Of a stretch of DNA of 58,494 nucleotides, positions 20,896 to 29,080 are shown in pieces. How positions within the stretch are numbered: the stretch's first letter is position 1; each line of letters begins with the position of its first letter. Under the pieces are notes generated by a model, which was not told where the DNA came from, ran no database searches, and worked only from the letters and a program-made list of their open reading frames with translations. Position numbers and translations under genes: made by a program. The DNA is from Bradyrhizobium genomosp. I (2014) (GTDB taxonomy: Bacteria > Pseudomonadota > Alphaproteobacteria > Rhizobiales > Xanthobacteraceae), in NCBI RefSeq assembly GCF_000261685.1, contig NZ_AJQE01000263.1, positions 1-58,494 on the forward strand, in the 5' to 3' direction.

Positions 20896-22446
20896 ATGGC
20901 TGACGGGAAGAAGCTGTCGTCGCTGGACGCGTCGTTTCTCTATCTGGAAACGCCTGAGATGCCGATGCATGTCGGCAGCATGGCGATCTTTCGACTGCCC
21001 GACGACTACGAGGGCGACTTCTTCGAAGACTTCAAGGCGATGATCGTCTCGCGCCTGCACATCGCGCCAATCCTGAAGGCGCGGCTGGAGAAGGCACCGC
21101 TCGACATCGACCATCCCTCCTGGGTCGAGGACGATCAGTTCGACATCGACCGTCACATCTTTCGCGCCAGCCTGCCGCAGCCGCGCGACCGCGCCACGCT
21201 CGAGCGCATCGTCGGCTGGATGCACGCCAAGCTCCTGAACCGCGCGCGTCCGCTCTGGGAGTTCTACGTGTTCGAGGGCATGAAGGACAACGAGGTCGGA
21301 CTTTATTCCAAGATGCATCATGCCGCAATCGACGGCGGCGCGGGTGCAGCCCTCACCAACATGATCTACGACATCTCGCCGATCCCGCGTAAGGTCGATC
21401 CGCCGATGCCTGGAAGCAAGCCCGGACAGGAGCCACGCGACATCGCCGCCAACCTGCTCGATTCCTATCAGCAGCTCTTCTCTCAGCCGCTCGACGCTTC
21501 GCAGGCGGCGAAGAACCTGCAACTGCCGCGCACCGGCAAGAGCGATATCGGCTCGATCCTGTTCGACAACGCGATGTACCAGATCGAGAGCGCCGTTCGT
21601 TTCGCCGGCAACATCCCGACCGTGCTCAAGAGCGTGTCCGACGTGCTCGGCAAGGTCGCCGATCCCAAATCGCGCGAGAGCCTCGCCAGCATGGTGTCGC
21701 CGCCGACCATGCTCAACAAGACGATCTCGTCCGAGCGCAGCTTTGCCGGCGTGTCGATTTCGCTGTCGCGGGCGAAGGCGCTGGCCAAGCAGGCCGGCGG
21801 CAAGCTCAACGACGTCGTGCTGGCGCTCGCCTCCGGCGTGGTTCGCCGCTATCTCCTGCAATATGGCACGCTGCCGGCGAAATCCCTGACAGCGGCCGTA
21901 CCGATCTCGCTGCGCGAGGAGGGCAACACCGAGGCCAACAACCAGGTGTTCGGCATGATCTGCTCGATCGCGACCAATATCGACGATCCCAAGGCGCGGC
22001 TGGAGGCGATCATCGCGCAGTCGACCAAGTCCAAGGAGATGTCGCATCCCTTGCGCGCGCTGATGCCGCAGGTCTCCAACATCTCGATGCTGGGCGCGCC
22101 GATCATGGTGCAGATCCTGGCGCTGCTCTACAGCCGCTCCAACCTTTCGGACGTGCTGCCGCCGGCCGCCAACATCACGGTCTCCAACGTGCCGGGGCCG
22201 CGACAGACGCTCTATGCCGCCGGCGCCGAGCTATTGCATATCTTCCCGGTATCGATCTCGACGCACGGGCAGGCGCTCAACATCACCGTGCAGAGCTATC
22301 GCGACCAGCTCGATTTCGGCTTCATCGTGGGCGCCAACATCATTCCGCATGTGCAGGTGATGTGCGATATGCTGCCGGAGGAGTTCGACGCACTGGAGGC
22401 GGCCTATGCGCCGCCGGCGGCCGACATCAAGGGCGCCGCCGAGTAG
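20896..22446 (+). CDS. wax ester synthase / diacylglycerol acyltransferase (WS/DGAT)
   Basis: A 516-residue acyltransferase that joins acyl-CoA to a fatty alcohol or diacylglycerol. It starts LSSLDASFLYLETPEMPMHV, the typical opening of the family. The catalytic HHxxxDG motif is complete at His141-His142-Asp146-Gly147 (KMHHAAIDGG). The second conserved block, NVPGPRQTLYAAGAELLHIF, is present near the C-terminus. GGAGGG lies just upstream. It follows the hydrolase gene by 48 bp and precedes the epoxide hydrolase by 10 bp, so a lipid operon is likely. Whether triacylglycerol, wax ester or another ester is made cannot be told. Confidence 0.9.
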   Translation: MADGKKLSSLDASFLYLETPEMPMHVGSMAIFRLPDDYEGDFFEDFKAMIVSRLHIAPILKARLEKAPLDIDHPSWVEDDQFDIDRHIFRASLPQPRDRATLERIVGWMHAKLLNRARPLWEFYVFEGMKDNEVGLYSKMHHAAIDGGAGAALTNMIYDISPIPRKVDPPMPGSKPGQEPRDIAANLLDSYQQLFSQPLDASQAAKNLQLPRTGKSDIGSILFDNAMYQIESAVRFAGNIPTVLKSVSDVLGKVADPKSRESLASMVSPPTMLNKTISSERSFAGVSISLSRAKALAKQAGGKLNDVVLALASGVVRRYLLQYGTLPAKSLTAAVPISLREEGNTEANNQVFGMICSIATNIDDPKARLEAIIAQSTKSKEMSHPLRALMPQVSNISMLGAPIMVQILALLYSRSNLSDVLPPAANITVSNVPGPRQTLYAAGAELLHIFPVSISTHGQALNITVQSYRDQLDFGFIVGANIIPHVQVMCDMLPEEFDALEAAYAPPAADIKGAAE

Positions 22447-22456
22447 GAATGTTGCA

Positions 22457-23452
22457 ATGATTGAAATGCCGCCGCTCAAGTTCGCGCAGACGAACGGAAT
22501 CCGCATGGGCTATTACGAGGCGGGCCCGGTCGACGACAAGCCGCCGATCGTGCTTTGCCACGGCTGGCCCGAGCTCGCCTTTTCATGGCGCCATCAGATC
22601 AAGGCACTGAGCGAGGCCGGCATCCGGGTGATCGCGCCGGACCAGCGCGGCTATGGCGCATCCGACCGGCCCGAGCCGGTCGAGGCCTATGACATGGAGC
22701 ATTTGACCGGCGATCTCGTCGGTCTGCTCGACCACCTCGGGATCGAGAAGGCGATTTTCGTTGGCCACGACTGGGGCGGCTTCGTCGTCTGGCAGATGCC
22801 GCTACGGCACCCTTCACGCGTGGCAGGCGTGGTCGGCGTCAACACGCCGCATTGGGATCGCGCGCCGATCGATCCGATTGTGTTGTTCCGCCAGCGCTTC
22901 GGCGACCAGATGTACATCGTCCAGTTCCAGAATCCGGCGCGCGAGCCGGACAGGATTTTTGGCAGCCGCGTCGAGCAGACGTTCGACGCCTTCATGCGCA
23001 AGCCACTGGCCAGACCGGCGGGGAAGCCGGAGGAGCCGCCGATCGCGGGCGTCGGCGCCTCGTCAAAGACCAATCTGGCGTTCCCGCAGATGATCGCAGC
23101 CTATGACGCCAAGGTCGATCCGCGCACGCCGATCCTGTCGGCCGACGAGAAGAAGGTGTTCGTCGACACCTTCACGAAAACCGGCTTCACCGGCGGCATC
23201 AACTGGTATCGCAACTTCACCCGCAATTGGGAGCGCGCGAAGGGATTGGACCACCATATCCACGTGCCGTCGCTGATGATCATGGCCGAGAACGATGCCG
23301 TGCTGCCGCCCTCGGCAGCCGACGGCATGGAGAAGCTCGTGAGCGACCTCGAGAAGTACCTCGTGAAGGACAGCGGCCATTGGACGCAGCAGGAGAAGCC
23401 GGAAGAGGTCAGCGCCAAGCTGATCGAATGGCGTAGAAGGCGGTTTGGGTGA
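22457..23452 (+). CDS. epoxide hydrolase (alpha/beta hydrolase fold)
   Basis: A 331-residue protein with the epoxide-hydrolase set: oxyanion motif HGWPELAFSW, nucleophile Asp105 in FVGHDWGGFVVW, a cap domain holding Tyr residues (MYIVQF, INWYRNF), the acid residue in MAENDAVLP and His in SGHWTQQEKPEEV. The Asp rather than Ser nucleophile separates it from esterases; a haloacid-type dehalogenase of the same fold is less likely because of HGWPE and the RNF cap motif. ATG 22457 has only a weak Shine-Dalgarno. The P450 fusion enzyme downstream could supply fatty-acid epoxides as substrate. Confidence 0.88.
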   Translation: MIEMPPLKFAQTNGIRMGYYEAGPVDDKPPIVLCHGWPELAFSWRHQIKALSEAGIRVIAPDQRGYGASDRPEPVEAYDMEHLTGDLVGLLDHLGIEKAIFVGHDWGGFVVWQMPLRHPSRVAGVVGVNTPHWDRAPIDPIVLFRQRFGDQMYIVQFQNPAREPDRIFGSRVEQTFDAFMRKPLARPAGKPEEPPIAGVGASSKTNLAFPQMIAAYDAKVDPRTPILSADEKKVFVDTFTKTGFTGGINWYRNFTRNWERAKGLDHHIHVPSLMIMAENDAVLPPSAADGMEKLVSDLEKYLVKDSGHWTQQEKPEEVSAKLIEWRRRRFG

Positions 23453-23480
23453 CGACGCAGTCGTCGATGCAAATGGCAAC

Positions 23481-23560
23481 GTCGTTCCGGGATGGTCCGT
23501 AGGACCAGACCCGGAACCTCGAGATTCCGGGTTCGATGCTGCGCATCGCCCCGGAATGAC
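23481..23560. repeat. palindromic intergenic repeat, family B
   Basis: Outer arms GTCGTTCCGGG and CCCGGAATGAC enclose a middle hairpin with arms CCCGGAA/TTCCGGG (23510-23516 with 23525-23531) and two small flanking hairpins. The middle hairpin resembles the one at 17766-17800. Confidence 0.75.
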
Positions 23561-23586
23561 GGTTACCAAGTGGGAAGCGTAGTTAA

Positions 23587-26500
23587 ATGTCATCCAAGAA
23601 CCGTCTGGACCCGATTCCGCATCCGCCGACCAAGCCCGTGGTCGGCAACATGCTGTCGCTGGATTCGTCTGCCCCCGTGCAACACCTGACACGGCTCGCG
23701 AAGGAGCTGGGTCCGATCTTCTGGCTCGACATGATGGGCTCGCCGATCGTGGTCGTTTCAGGCCACGATCTCGTCGACGAACTCTCTGACGAGAAACGCT
23801 TCGACAAGACCGTGCGCGGTGCGCTGCGGCGCGTGCGCGCGGTCGGCGGCGACGGCCTGTTCACCGCCGACACCAGGGAGCCGAACTGGAGCAAGGCGCA
23901 CAACATCCTGCTCCAGCCCTTCGGCAACCGCGCCATGCAGTCCTATCACCCGAGCATGGTCGATATCGCCGAGCAGCTCGTCCAGAAATGGGAGCGGCTC
24001 AACGCCGACGACGAGATCGACGTCGTCCACGACATGACGGCGCTGACGCTGGACACGATCGGCCTCTGCGGCTTCGACTACCGCTTCAACTCGTTCTACC
24101 GACGCGACTACCATCCCTTCGTCGAGTCGCTGGTGCGCTCGCTCGAAACCATCATGATGACGCGCGGCCTGCCGTTCGAGCAGTTCTGGATGCAGAAGCG
24201 CCGCAGGACGCTCGCCGAAGACGTCGCCTTCATGAACAAGATGGTCGACGAGATCATCGCCGAGCGCCGCAAGAGCGCGGAAGGAATCGACGACAAGAAG
24301 GACATGCTCGCCGCGATGATGACCGGTGTCGACCGCGCGACCGGCGAGCAGCTCGACGACGTCAACATCCGCTATCAGATCAACACCTTTCTGATCGCGG
24401 GCCACGAGACCACAAGCGGCCTGTTGTCCTACACGCTCTATGCGCTGCTCAAGCACCCCGACATTCTCAAGAAGGCGTACGAGGAGGTCGATCGCGTCTT
24501 CGGCCCCGATGTCAATGCGAAGCCGACCTACCAGCAGGTGACGCAGCTCACCTACATCACGCAAATCCTGAAAGAGGCGCTGCGGCTGTGGCCGCCGGCG
24601 CCGGCCTATGGCATCTCGCCGCTCAAGGACGAGACCATCGGCGGCGGCAAGTACAAGCTGAGGAAGGGCACGTTCACCACCATCCTGGTGACGGCGTTGC
24701 ACCGAGATCCCTCTGTCTGGGGACCGAACCCCGATGCCTTCGACCCCGAGAATTTCAGCCGTGAGGCGGAGGCCGGGCGGCCGCTCAATGCCTGGAAGCC
24801 GTTCGGCAACGGCCAGCGCGCGTGCATCGGCCGCGGCTTCGCCATGCATGAGGCCGCGCTTGCGCTCGGCATGATCCTGCAGCGCTTCAGGCTGATCGAC
24901 CACCAGCGCTACCAGATGCACCTGAAGGAGACGCTGACGATCAAGCCGGAAGGCTTCAAGATCAGGGTTCGTCCACGCGCCGATCGCGAGCGCGGGGCTT
25001 ATGGCGGGCCGGTCGCGGCGGCGGCCCCGGCGCCGAAGGTCTCGCGCCAGCCGACGGCGCGGCCCGGCCACAACACGCCGATGCTGGTGCTGTACGGCTC
25101 CAATCTCGGCACCGCCGAGGAGCTCGCGACGCGCATGGCGGACCTTGCGGAGATCAACGGCTTTGCCGTGCACCTCGGCCCGCTCGACGACTATGTCGGC
25201 AAGCTGCCGCAGGAGGGCGGCGTGCTCGTCATCTGCGCCTCCTATAACGGCGCGCCGCCGGACAATGCGACGCAGTTCGTCAAATGGCTCGGAAGCGACC
25301 TGCCGAAGGACGCGTTTGCCAATGTCCGCTACGCCGTGTTCGGCTGCGGCAACAGCGATTGGGCTGCGACCTATCAATCGGTGCCGCGCTTCATCGACGA
25401 GCAATTGTCGGCGCATGGCGCGCGCGCCGTCTATCCGCGCGGCGAGGGCGATGCGCGCAGCGATCTCGACGGCCAGTTCCAGAAATGGTTCCCGGCAGCG
25501 GCCCAGGTCGCGACCAGGGAATTCGGCATCGACTGGAATTTCACCCGCACGCCGGAGGACGATCCGCTCTATGCGATCGAGCCGGTGGCGGTGACCGCCG
25601 TCAACACCATCGTCGCCCAGGGCGGCGCGGTGGCGATGAAGGTGCTGGTCAATGACGAGCTTCAGAACAAGAGCGGCCCCAATCCGTCGGAGCGTTCGAC
25701 GCGTCACATCGAGGTGCAGCTGCCCGCCAACATCACCTACCGCGTCGGCGATCACTTGAGCGTCGTCCCGCGCAACGACCCGACGCTGGTGGATTCGGTG
25801 GCCCGCCGCTTCGGCTTCCTTCCCGCCGACCAGATCAGGTTGCAGGTCGCGGAAGGCCGCCGCGCGCAATTGCCGGTCGGCGAGGCGGTGTCGGTCGGCC
25901 GCCTGCTCAGCGAGTTCGTCGAGTTGCAGCAGGTCGCGACGCGCAAGCAGATCCAGGTCATGGCGGAGCACACCCGCTGCCCCGTCACCAAGCCGAAGCT
26001 GTTGGCCCTCGTCGGCGAGGAGGCCGAACCGCTCGAGCGCTACCGCGGCGAGATCTTGGCCAGGCGCAAATCGGTGTTCGACCTGCTGCTCGAATATCCG
26101 GCCTGCGAATTGCCGTTCCACGTCTATCTCGAAATGCTGTCGCTGCTGGCGCCGCGCTACTACTCCATCTCCTCCTCGCCGTCCGTCGACCCGGCGCGTT
26201 GCAGCATCACGGTCGGCGTGGTCGAGGGGCCGGCCGCGTCGGGGCGCGGTGTCTACAAGGGCATCTGCTCGAACTATCTCGCCAATCGGCGCGTGGGCGA
26301 TACGATCTACGCGACTGTGCGCGAGACCAGGGCCGGCTTCCGGCTTCCCGACGATCCGTCGGTGCCGATCATCATGATTGGCCCGGGCACAGGGCTTGCG
26401 CCGTTCCGCGGCTTCCTCCAGGAGCGCGCCGCGCGCAAGGCGAAGGGTGCCGTCCTCGGGCCGGCCATGCTGTTCTTCGGCTGCCGCCATCCCAACCAGG

Positions 26501-26823
26501 ATTTTCTCTATGCCGACGAGCTGAAGGCGCTGGCGGCAGCCGGCATCACCGAGCTCTTCACGGCATTCTCGCGCGCGAACGGACCGAAGACCTATGTGCA
26601 GCATGTGCTTGCCGCGCAGAAGGATGAGGTGTGGCCGCTGATCGAGCAGGGCGCCATCATCTATGTCTGCGGCGATGGTGGCAGGATGGAGCCCGACGTG
26701 AAGGCCGCGCTCGTCGCGATTCATCGCGAGAAGAGCGGCAGCGATGCCGCCGCCGGTGCGCGCTGGATCGAGGACATGGGAACGAAGAACCGGTATGTGC
26801 TGGACGTGTGGGCGGGCGGGTAG
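23587..26823 (+). CDS. self-sufficient cytochrome P450 / NADPH-P450 reductase (CYP102-like)
   Basis: A 1078-residue natural fusion that hydroxylates or epoxidises fatty acids with NADPH and O2 in one chain. P450 part (about 1-470): I-helix AGHETTSG (Ala271-Thr275), ExxR in KEALRLWPPAP, and haem-ligand Cys413 in PFGNGQRACIGRGF. A basic, Pro/Ala-rich linker (about 475-495) leads to a flavodoxin domain (VLYGSNLGTAEELA at about 500), then the FAD domain (RYYSISSSPS at about 857) and the NADPH domain (GPGTGLAPFRGFLQER at about 932), ending YVLDVWAGG. The length matches P450 BM3 (about 1050). The name CYP102A/B cannot be set without alignment. Neighbouring acyltransferase and epoxide hydrolase genes support a lipid substrate. 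Confidence 0.93.
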   Translation: MSSKNRLDPIPHPPTKPVVGNMLSLDSSAPVQHLTRLAKELGPIFWLDMMGSPIVVVSGHDLVDELSDEKRFDKTVRGALRRVRAVGGDGLFTADTREPNWSKAHNILLQPFGNRAMQSYHPSMVDIAEQLVQKWERLNADDEIDVVHDMTALTLDTIGLCGFDYRFNSFYRRDYHPFVESLVRSLETIMMTRGLPFEQFWMQKRRRTLAEDVAFMNKMVDEIIAERRKSAEGIDDKKDMLAAMMTGVDRATGEQLDDVNIRYQINTFLIAGHETTSGLLSYTLYALLKHPDILKKAYEEVDRVFGPDVNAKPTYQQVTQLTYITQILKEALRLWPPAPAYGISPLKDETIGGGKYKLRKGTFTTILVTALHRDPSVWGPNPDAFDPENFSREAEAGRPLNAWKPFGNGQRACIGRGFAMHEAALALGMILQRFRLIDHQRYQMHLKETLTIKPEGFKIRVRPRADRERGAYGGPVAAAAPAPKVSRQPTARPGHNTPMLVLYGSNLGTAEELATRMADLAEINGFAVHLGPLDDYVGKLPQEGGVLVICASYNGAPPDNATQFVKWLGSDLPKDAFANVRYAVFGCGNSDWAATYQSVPRFIDEQLSAHGARAVYPRGEGDARSDLDGQFQKWFPAAAQVATREFGIDWNFTRTPEDDPLYAIEPVAVTAVNTIVAQGGAVAMKVLVNDELQNKSGPNPSERSTRHIEVQLPANITYRVGDHLSVVPRNDPTLVDSVARRFGFLPADQIRLQVAEGRRAQLPVGEAVSVGRLLSEFVELQQVATRKQIQVMAEHTRCPVTKPKLLALVGEEAEPLERYRGEILARRKSVFDLLLEYPACELPFHVYLEMLSLLAPRYYSISSSPSVDPARCSITVGVVEGPAASGRGVYKGICSNYLANRRVGDTIYATVRETRAGFRLPDDPSVPIIMIGPGTGLAPFRGFLQERAARKAKGAVLGPAMLFFGCRHPNQDFLYADELKALAAAGITELFTAFSRANGPKTYVQHVLAAQKDEVWPLIEQGAIIYVCGDGGRMEPDVKAALVAIHREKSGSDAAAGARWIEDMGTKNRYVLDVWAGG

Positions 26824-26840
26824 GCGAAGTTCACCCTTGT

Positions 26841-26914
26841 AGCTCGGATGAGCGAAGCGATATCCGGGATTTCACGGCACGAGCGGTCCCGGGTGTCGCT
26901 TCGCTCACCCGGGC
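26841..26914. repeat. palindromic intergenic repeat, family C
   Basis: A long imperfect hairpin: AGCTCGGATGAGCGAAGCGA on the left pairs with TCGCTTCGCTCACCCGGGCT on the right. It lies between the P450 gene and the next gene in the same direction and may cap the P450 transcript. Confidence 0.7.
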
Positions 26915-26951
26915 TGCGAGCATGCGAAGCAAAACATGCTAGACACCTCCC

Positions 26952-27626
26952 ATGATTCCCTGGGAAAAGCTCGATACCGCAAAGATCCCCGGCTCGGACG
27001 AAGAGCTCCGCCTGATGCGGCGGGGCAAGGAATTTTCGATCAAGCTCGGCACCAACGAGCTGATGAACAACCGCCTGTCGGGCTCGGAAGCCGCGCTCGC
27101 AACGCTCGCGGCGAAGCAGATCGAGAAGGTCGCGAAGCCCGTCGTCCTGATCGGCGGCCTCGGCATGGGTTTTACGCTGCGTGCAGCGCTGGCCGTGCTT
27201 GGAGCCAAGGCGAAGATCGTGGTCTCCGAGCTGGTGCCGGCGGTGGTCACCTGGGCACGGGGCCCGATGGCAGAGGTCTTCGGCGACAGTCTCGATGATG
27301 TCAGGGTGAGCATCCTGGAGAGGGACGTCGGCGAAATCATCCGCGCACAGCGGTCAGCCTTCGACGCCATTCTCCTCGACGTCGACAACGGACCCGAAGG
27401 GCTGACCCGCAAGGGCAATGACGCCCTCTACAATGCGAGCGGATTGGCGGCGGCCAAGACGGCGCTGCGGCCGGGCGGTGTGCTCGCAGTCTGGTCGTCG
27501 GGACCCAATCCGGCGTTCGCCAAGCGCCTTCGCAGCGCCGGTTTCGACGTCAACGAAATCAACGTCCGCGCCACCGGCAGAGGCGGCGGCGCGCGCCACG
27601 TGATCTGGATCGCAAGGAAGACCTAA
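26952..27626 (+). CDS. spermidine synthase-like methyltransferase-fold protein
   Basis: A 224-residue protein with a Rossmann nucleotide-binding core: VVLIGGLGMGFTLRAALAV is the glycine-rich loop, VVSELVPAVVTWAR carries the acidic residue after strand 2, and DAILLDVDNGPEGL resembles the DxxxDxxDP block of spermidine synthases. The polyamine-site residues of SpeE are not clearly conserved, so it may be an enzyme of unknown substrate in that superfamily. It ends in a 4-bp tail-to-tail overlap with the converging hydrolase gene. Confidence 0.75.
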   Translation: MIPWEKLDTAKIPGSDEELRLMRRGKEFSIKLGTNELMNNRLSGSEAALATLAAKQIEKVAKPVVLIGGLGMGFTLRAALAVLGAKAKIVVSELVPAVVTWARGPMAEVFGDSLDDVRVSILERDVGEIIRAQRSAFDAILLDVDNGPEGLTRKGNDALYNASGLAAAKTALRPGGVLAVWSSGPNPAFAKRLRSAGFDVNEINVRATGRGGGARHVIWIARKT

Positions 27627-28537
27627 GCCGCCTGCGCCGCTGCGCCATGCGCGTGCTTGTCGATGGCGCCGATGATCTCCGGCCAGAAGCGCATCGGCAG
27701 GGCGTGACCCATGCCCTCGATCATCAACAGTTTCGCGTTCGGGATCGACGCGGCGGTGTCCTTGCCCCCCTCCGGCCGCACCAACGGATCGACGGTGCCG
27801 TGAATGACCAGCGTCGGTGTCTTCACCGCGTGGAGCCGCTCCTTCCGGCTGCCGGACGCCAGCACGGCGCGGAGCTGGCGGCCGACGCCGGCCGGATTGA
27901 GTCCGCGCGCGAACACGCGCTCGGCGCGTCCGGGATCCTGCGCCTCCTCTTCGGGGAAGGACCCGGCGCGCAAGACCCTCCAGGTCTGGCCGAAGCGGAT
28001 GATGAATTCCTCCTTGCTGCGCGGCGGCGGCGCCATCAGCATCGCGGCGGCCTCGCGTGTCGGCGGCGGGATGCGAGGATTGCCCGTGGTCGACATGATC
28101 GAGGTGAGCGAACGCACGCGATGCGGAAACGACAGCGCCACCTCCTGCGCGATCATGCCGCCCATGGACGCCCCGACCAGATGCGCCGACTTGATGCCGA
28201 GTGCATCCATCAGTCCGATCGTGTCCTTGGCCATGTCGATCAGCTTGTAGGTTGCGGCCACCGGAATCCTGAGGAACCGCAGCTTCAGCAGCTCGAGCGG
28301 CGTCAGGCGCTTGCCGCCCGTGAGATGGCTCGACTTGCCGATGTCGCGATTGTCGAAGCGAATCACGCGGAAGCCGCGCGCGGCGAGCTGCTCGCAGAAC
28401 CCATCGTCCCAATGGATCATCTGGGCCCCGAGCCCCATGATCAGCAGCAGCGGCTCGGCATTGTCGTTGCCGAAAATCTCGTAGCAGATGTCGATGCCAT
28501 TGGCGCGGACGGTCTGGGGCGGCTGATGGGCGGTCAC
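27623..28537 (-). CDS. alpha/beta hydrolase
   Basis: A 304-residue hydrolase. Start GTG 28537 is chosen because AGGAGGG lies 5 nt upstream; the longer open frame has no such site. Landmarks are LLIMGLGAQMIHWDDGFCE (oxyanion region), RVIRFDNRDIGKSSH, nucleophile Ser124 in VGASMGGMIAQE, an acid residue in HGTVDPLVRPEGG and His in GMGHALPM. The RFDNRDxGxS block is typical of a common hydrolase group of unknown substrates. It is divergent from the PHA synthase genes; a role in polyester or acyl-CoA metabolism is only suggested by position. Confidence 0.85.
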   Translation of the reverse strand: MTAHQPPQTVRANGIDICYEIFGNDNAEPLLLIMGLGAQMIHWDDGFCEQLAARGFRVIRFDNRDIGKSSHLTGGKRLTPLELLKLRFLRIPVAATYKLIDMAKDTIGLMDALGIKSAHLVGASMGGMIAQEVALSFPHRVRSLTSIMSTTGNPRIPPPTREAAAMLMAPPPRSKEEFIIRFGQTWRVLRAGSFPEEEAQDPGRAERVFARGLNPAGVGRQLRAVLASGSRKERLHAVKTPTLVIHGTVDPLVRPEGGKDTAASIPNAKLLMIEGMGHALPMRFWPEIIGAIDKHAHGAAAQAA

Positions 28538-28624
28538 GGGTCCCTCCTGCTGATCGATGCTGTATCGCACGGTTTCGTTCCGCGAAGAAGCCGCGTGTGC
28601 GACGCCGCGCCCGCTGCTTGCCGG

Positions 28625-28653
28625 TTGACCGGCACCTCGCAACGGTGTGGTAT
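28625..28653 (+). promoter_or_regulatory. candidate promoter of the phaE-phaC operon
   Basis: TTGACC at 28625-28630, a 17-bp spacer, and TGGTAT at 28648-28653 make a good sigma-70-like match. It lies 47 bp before the phaE-like ATG, which is preceded by GGGAGG. Confidence 0.5.
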
Positions 28654-28699
28654 GGCGGGAAAAGAAGGGTGCGAAGCCCTCCATATTGGGAGGACGCTG

Positions 28700-29080
28700 A
28701 TGACCGACAAGATCACCGATCCGGTCGCCTTGTGGCAGAAGATGGTTGGCGAGATGGAGAAGGGTTTCAACTCCTTCGCGACCAAGGCGATGGAGACGCC
28801 CGAATTCTCGCAAGCCATGAACCGCGCCGGCGGCGTTGCTGCAGGTGCGCAGAAGCAAATCGGCGATCTCATGGAGAAATACCTGCTCTCCATGAACCTG
28901 CCGAGCCGCGAGCAGATGACCGGTATCGCGGAGAGGCTTCAGTCGATTGAAGGCCAACTCGGCGAGATCAAGTCGATGCTGAGCCAGATGTCGGCCAACT
29001 CAGGCGCGCATCAGGTCGGCGCCGCACCGCGACCGCCGCGTACGAAACGTCCGCCGTCCGAGGGCGGAGACCAAAAATGA
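28700..29080 (+). CDS. phaE: PhaE-like PHA synthase subunit (short)
   Basis: A 126-residue helical protein directly upstream of, and overlapping by 4 bp, a class III PHA synthase. The stretch MNLPSREQMTGIAERLQSIE resembles the conserved C-terminal PhaE motif (LP-x-R, then a long heptad helix). The N-terminal part is phasin-like (DPVALWQKMVGEMEKGFNSF) and the tail is Pro/Arg-rich. Classical PhaE subunits are usually over twice this length, so it is either a minimal PhaE or a phasin-related partner. ATG 28700 follows GGGAGG. It probably activates PhaC and helps hold it on the granule. Confidence 0.7.
   Translation: MTDKITDPVALWQKMVGEMEKGFNSFATKAMETPEFSQAMNRAGGVAAGAQKQIGDLMEKYLLSMNLPSREQMTGIAERLQSIEGQLGEIKSMLSQMSANSGAHQVGAAPRPPRTKRPPSEGGDQK

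Noticed and set aside
23758..26724. Very long open frame on the minus strand opposite the P450 fusion gene, and similar frames opposite other genes such as 1073-2770 and 11712-14687
   Set aside because: These are mirror frames caused by GC-rich codon use. Their translations are low-complexity (rich in Arg, Gly, Asp, His), show no domains, and lack ribosome-binding sites, while the opposite strand encodes clear enzymes.
27647..28699. N-terminal extension of the phaE-like gene through a long open frame
   Set aside because: The upstream part is the mirror of the hydrolase gene on the other strand; the ATG at 28700 has GGGAGG in front and starts the conserved protein.
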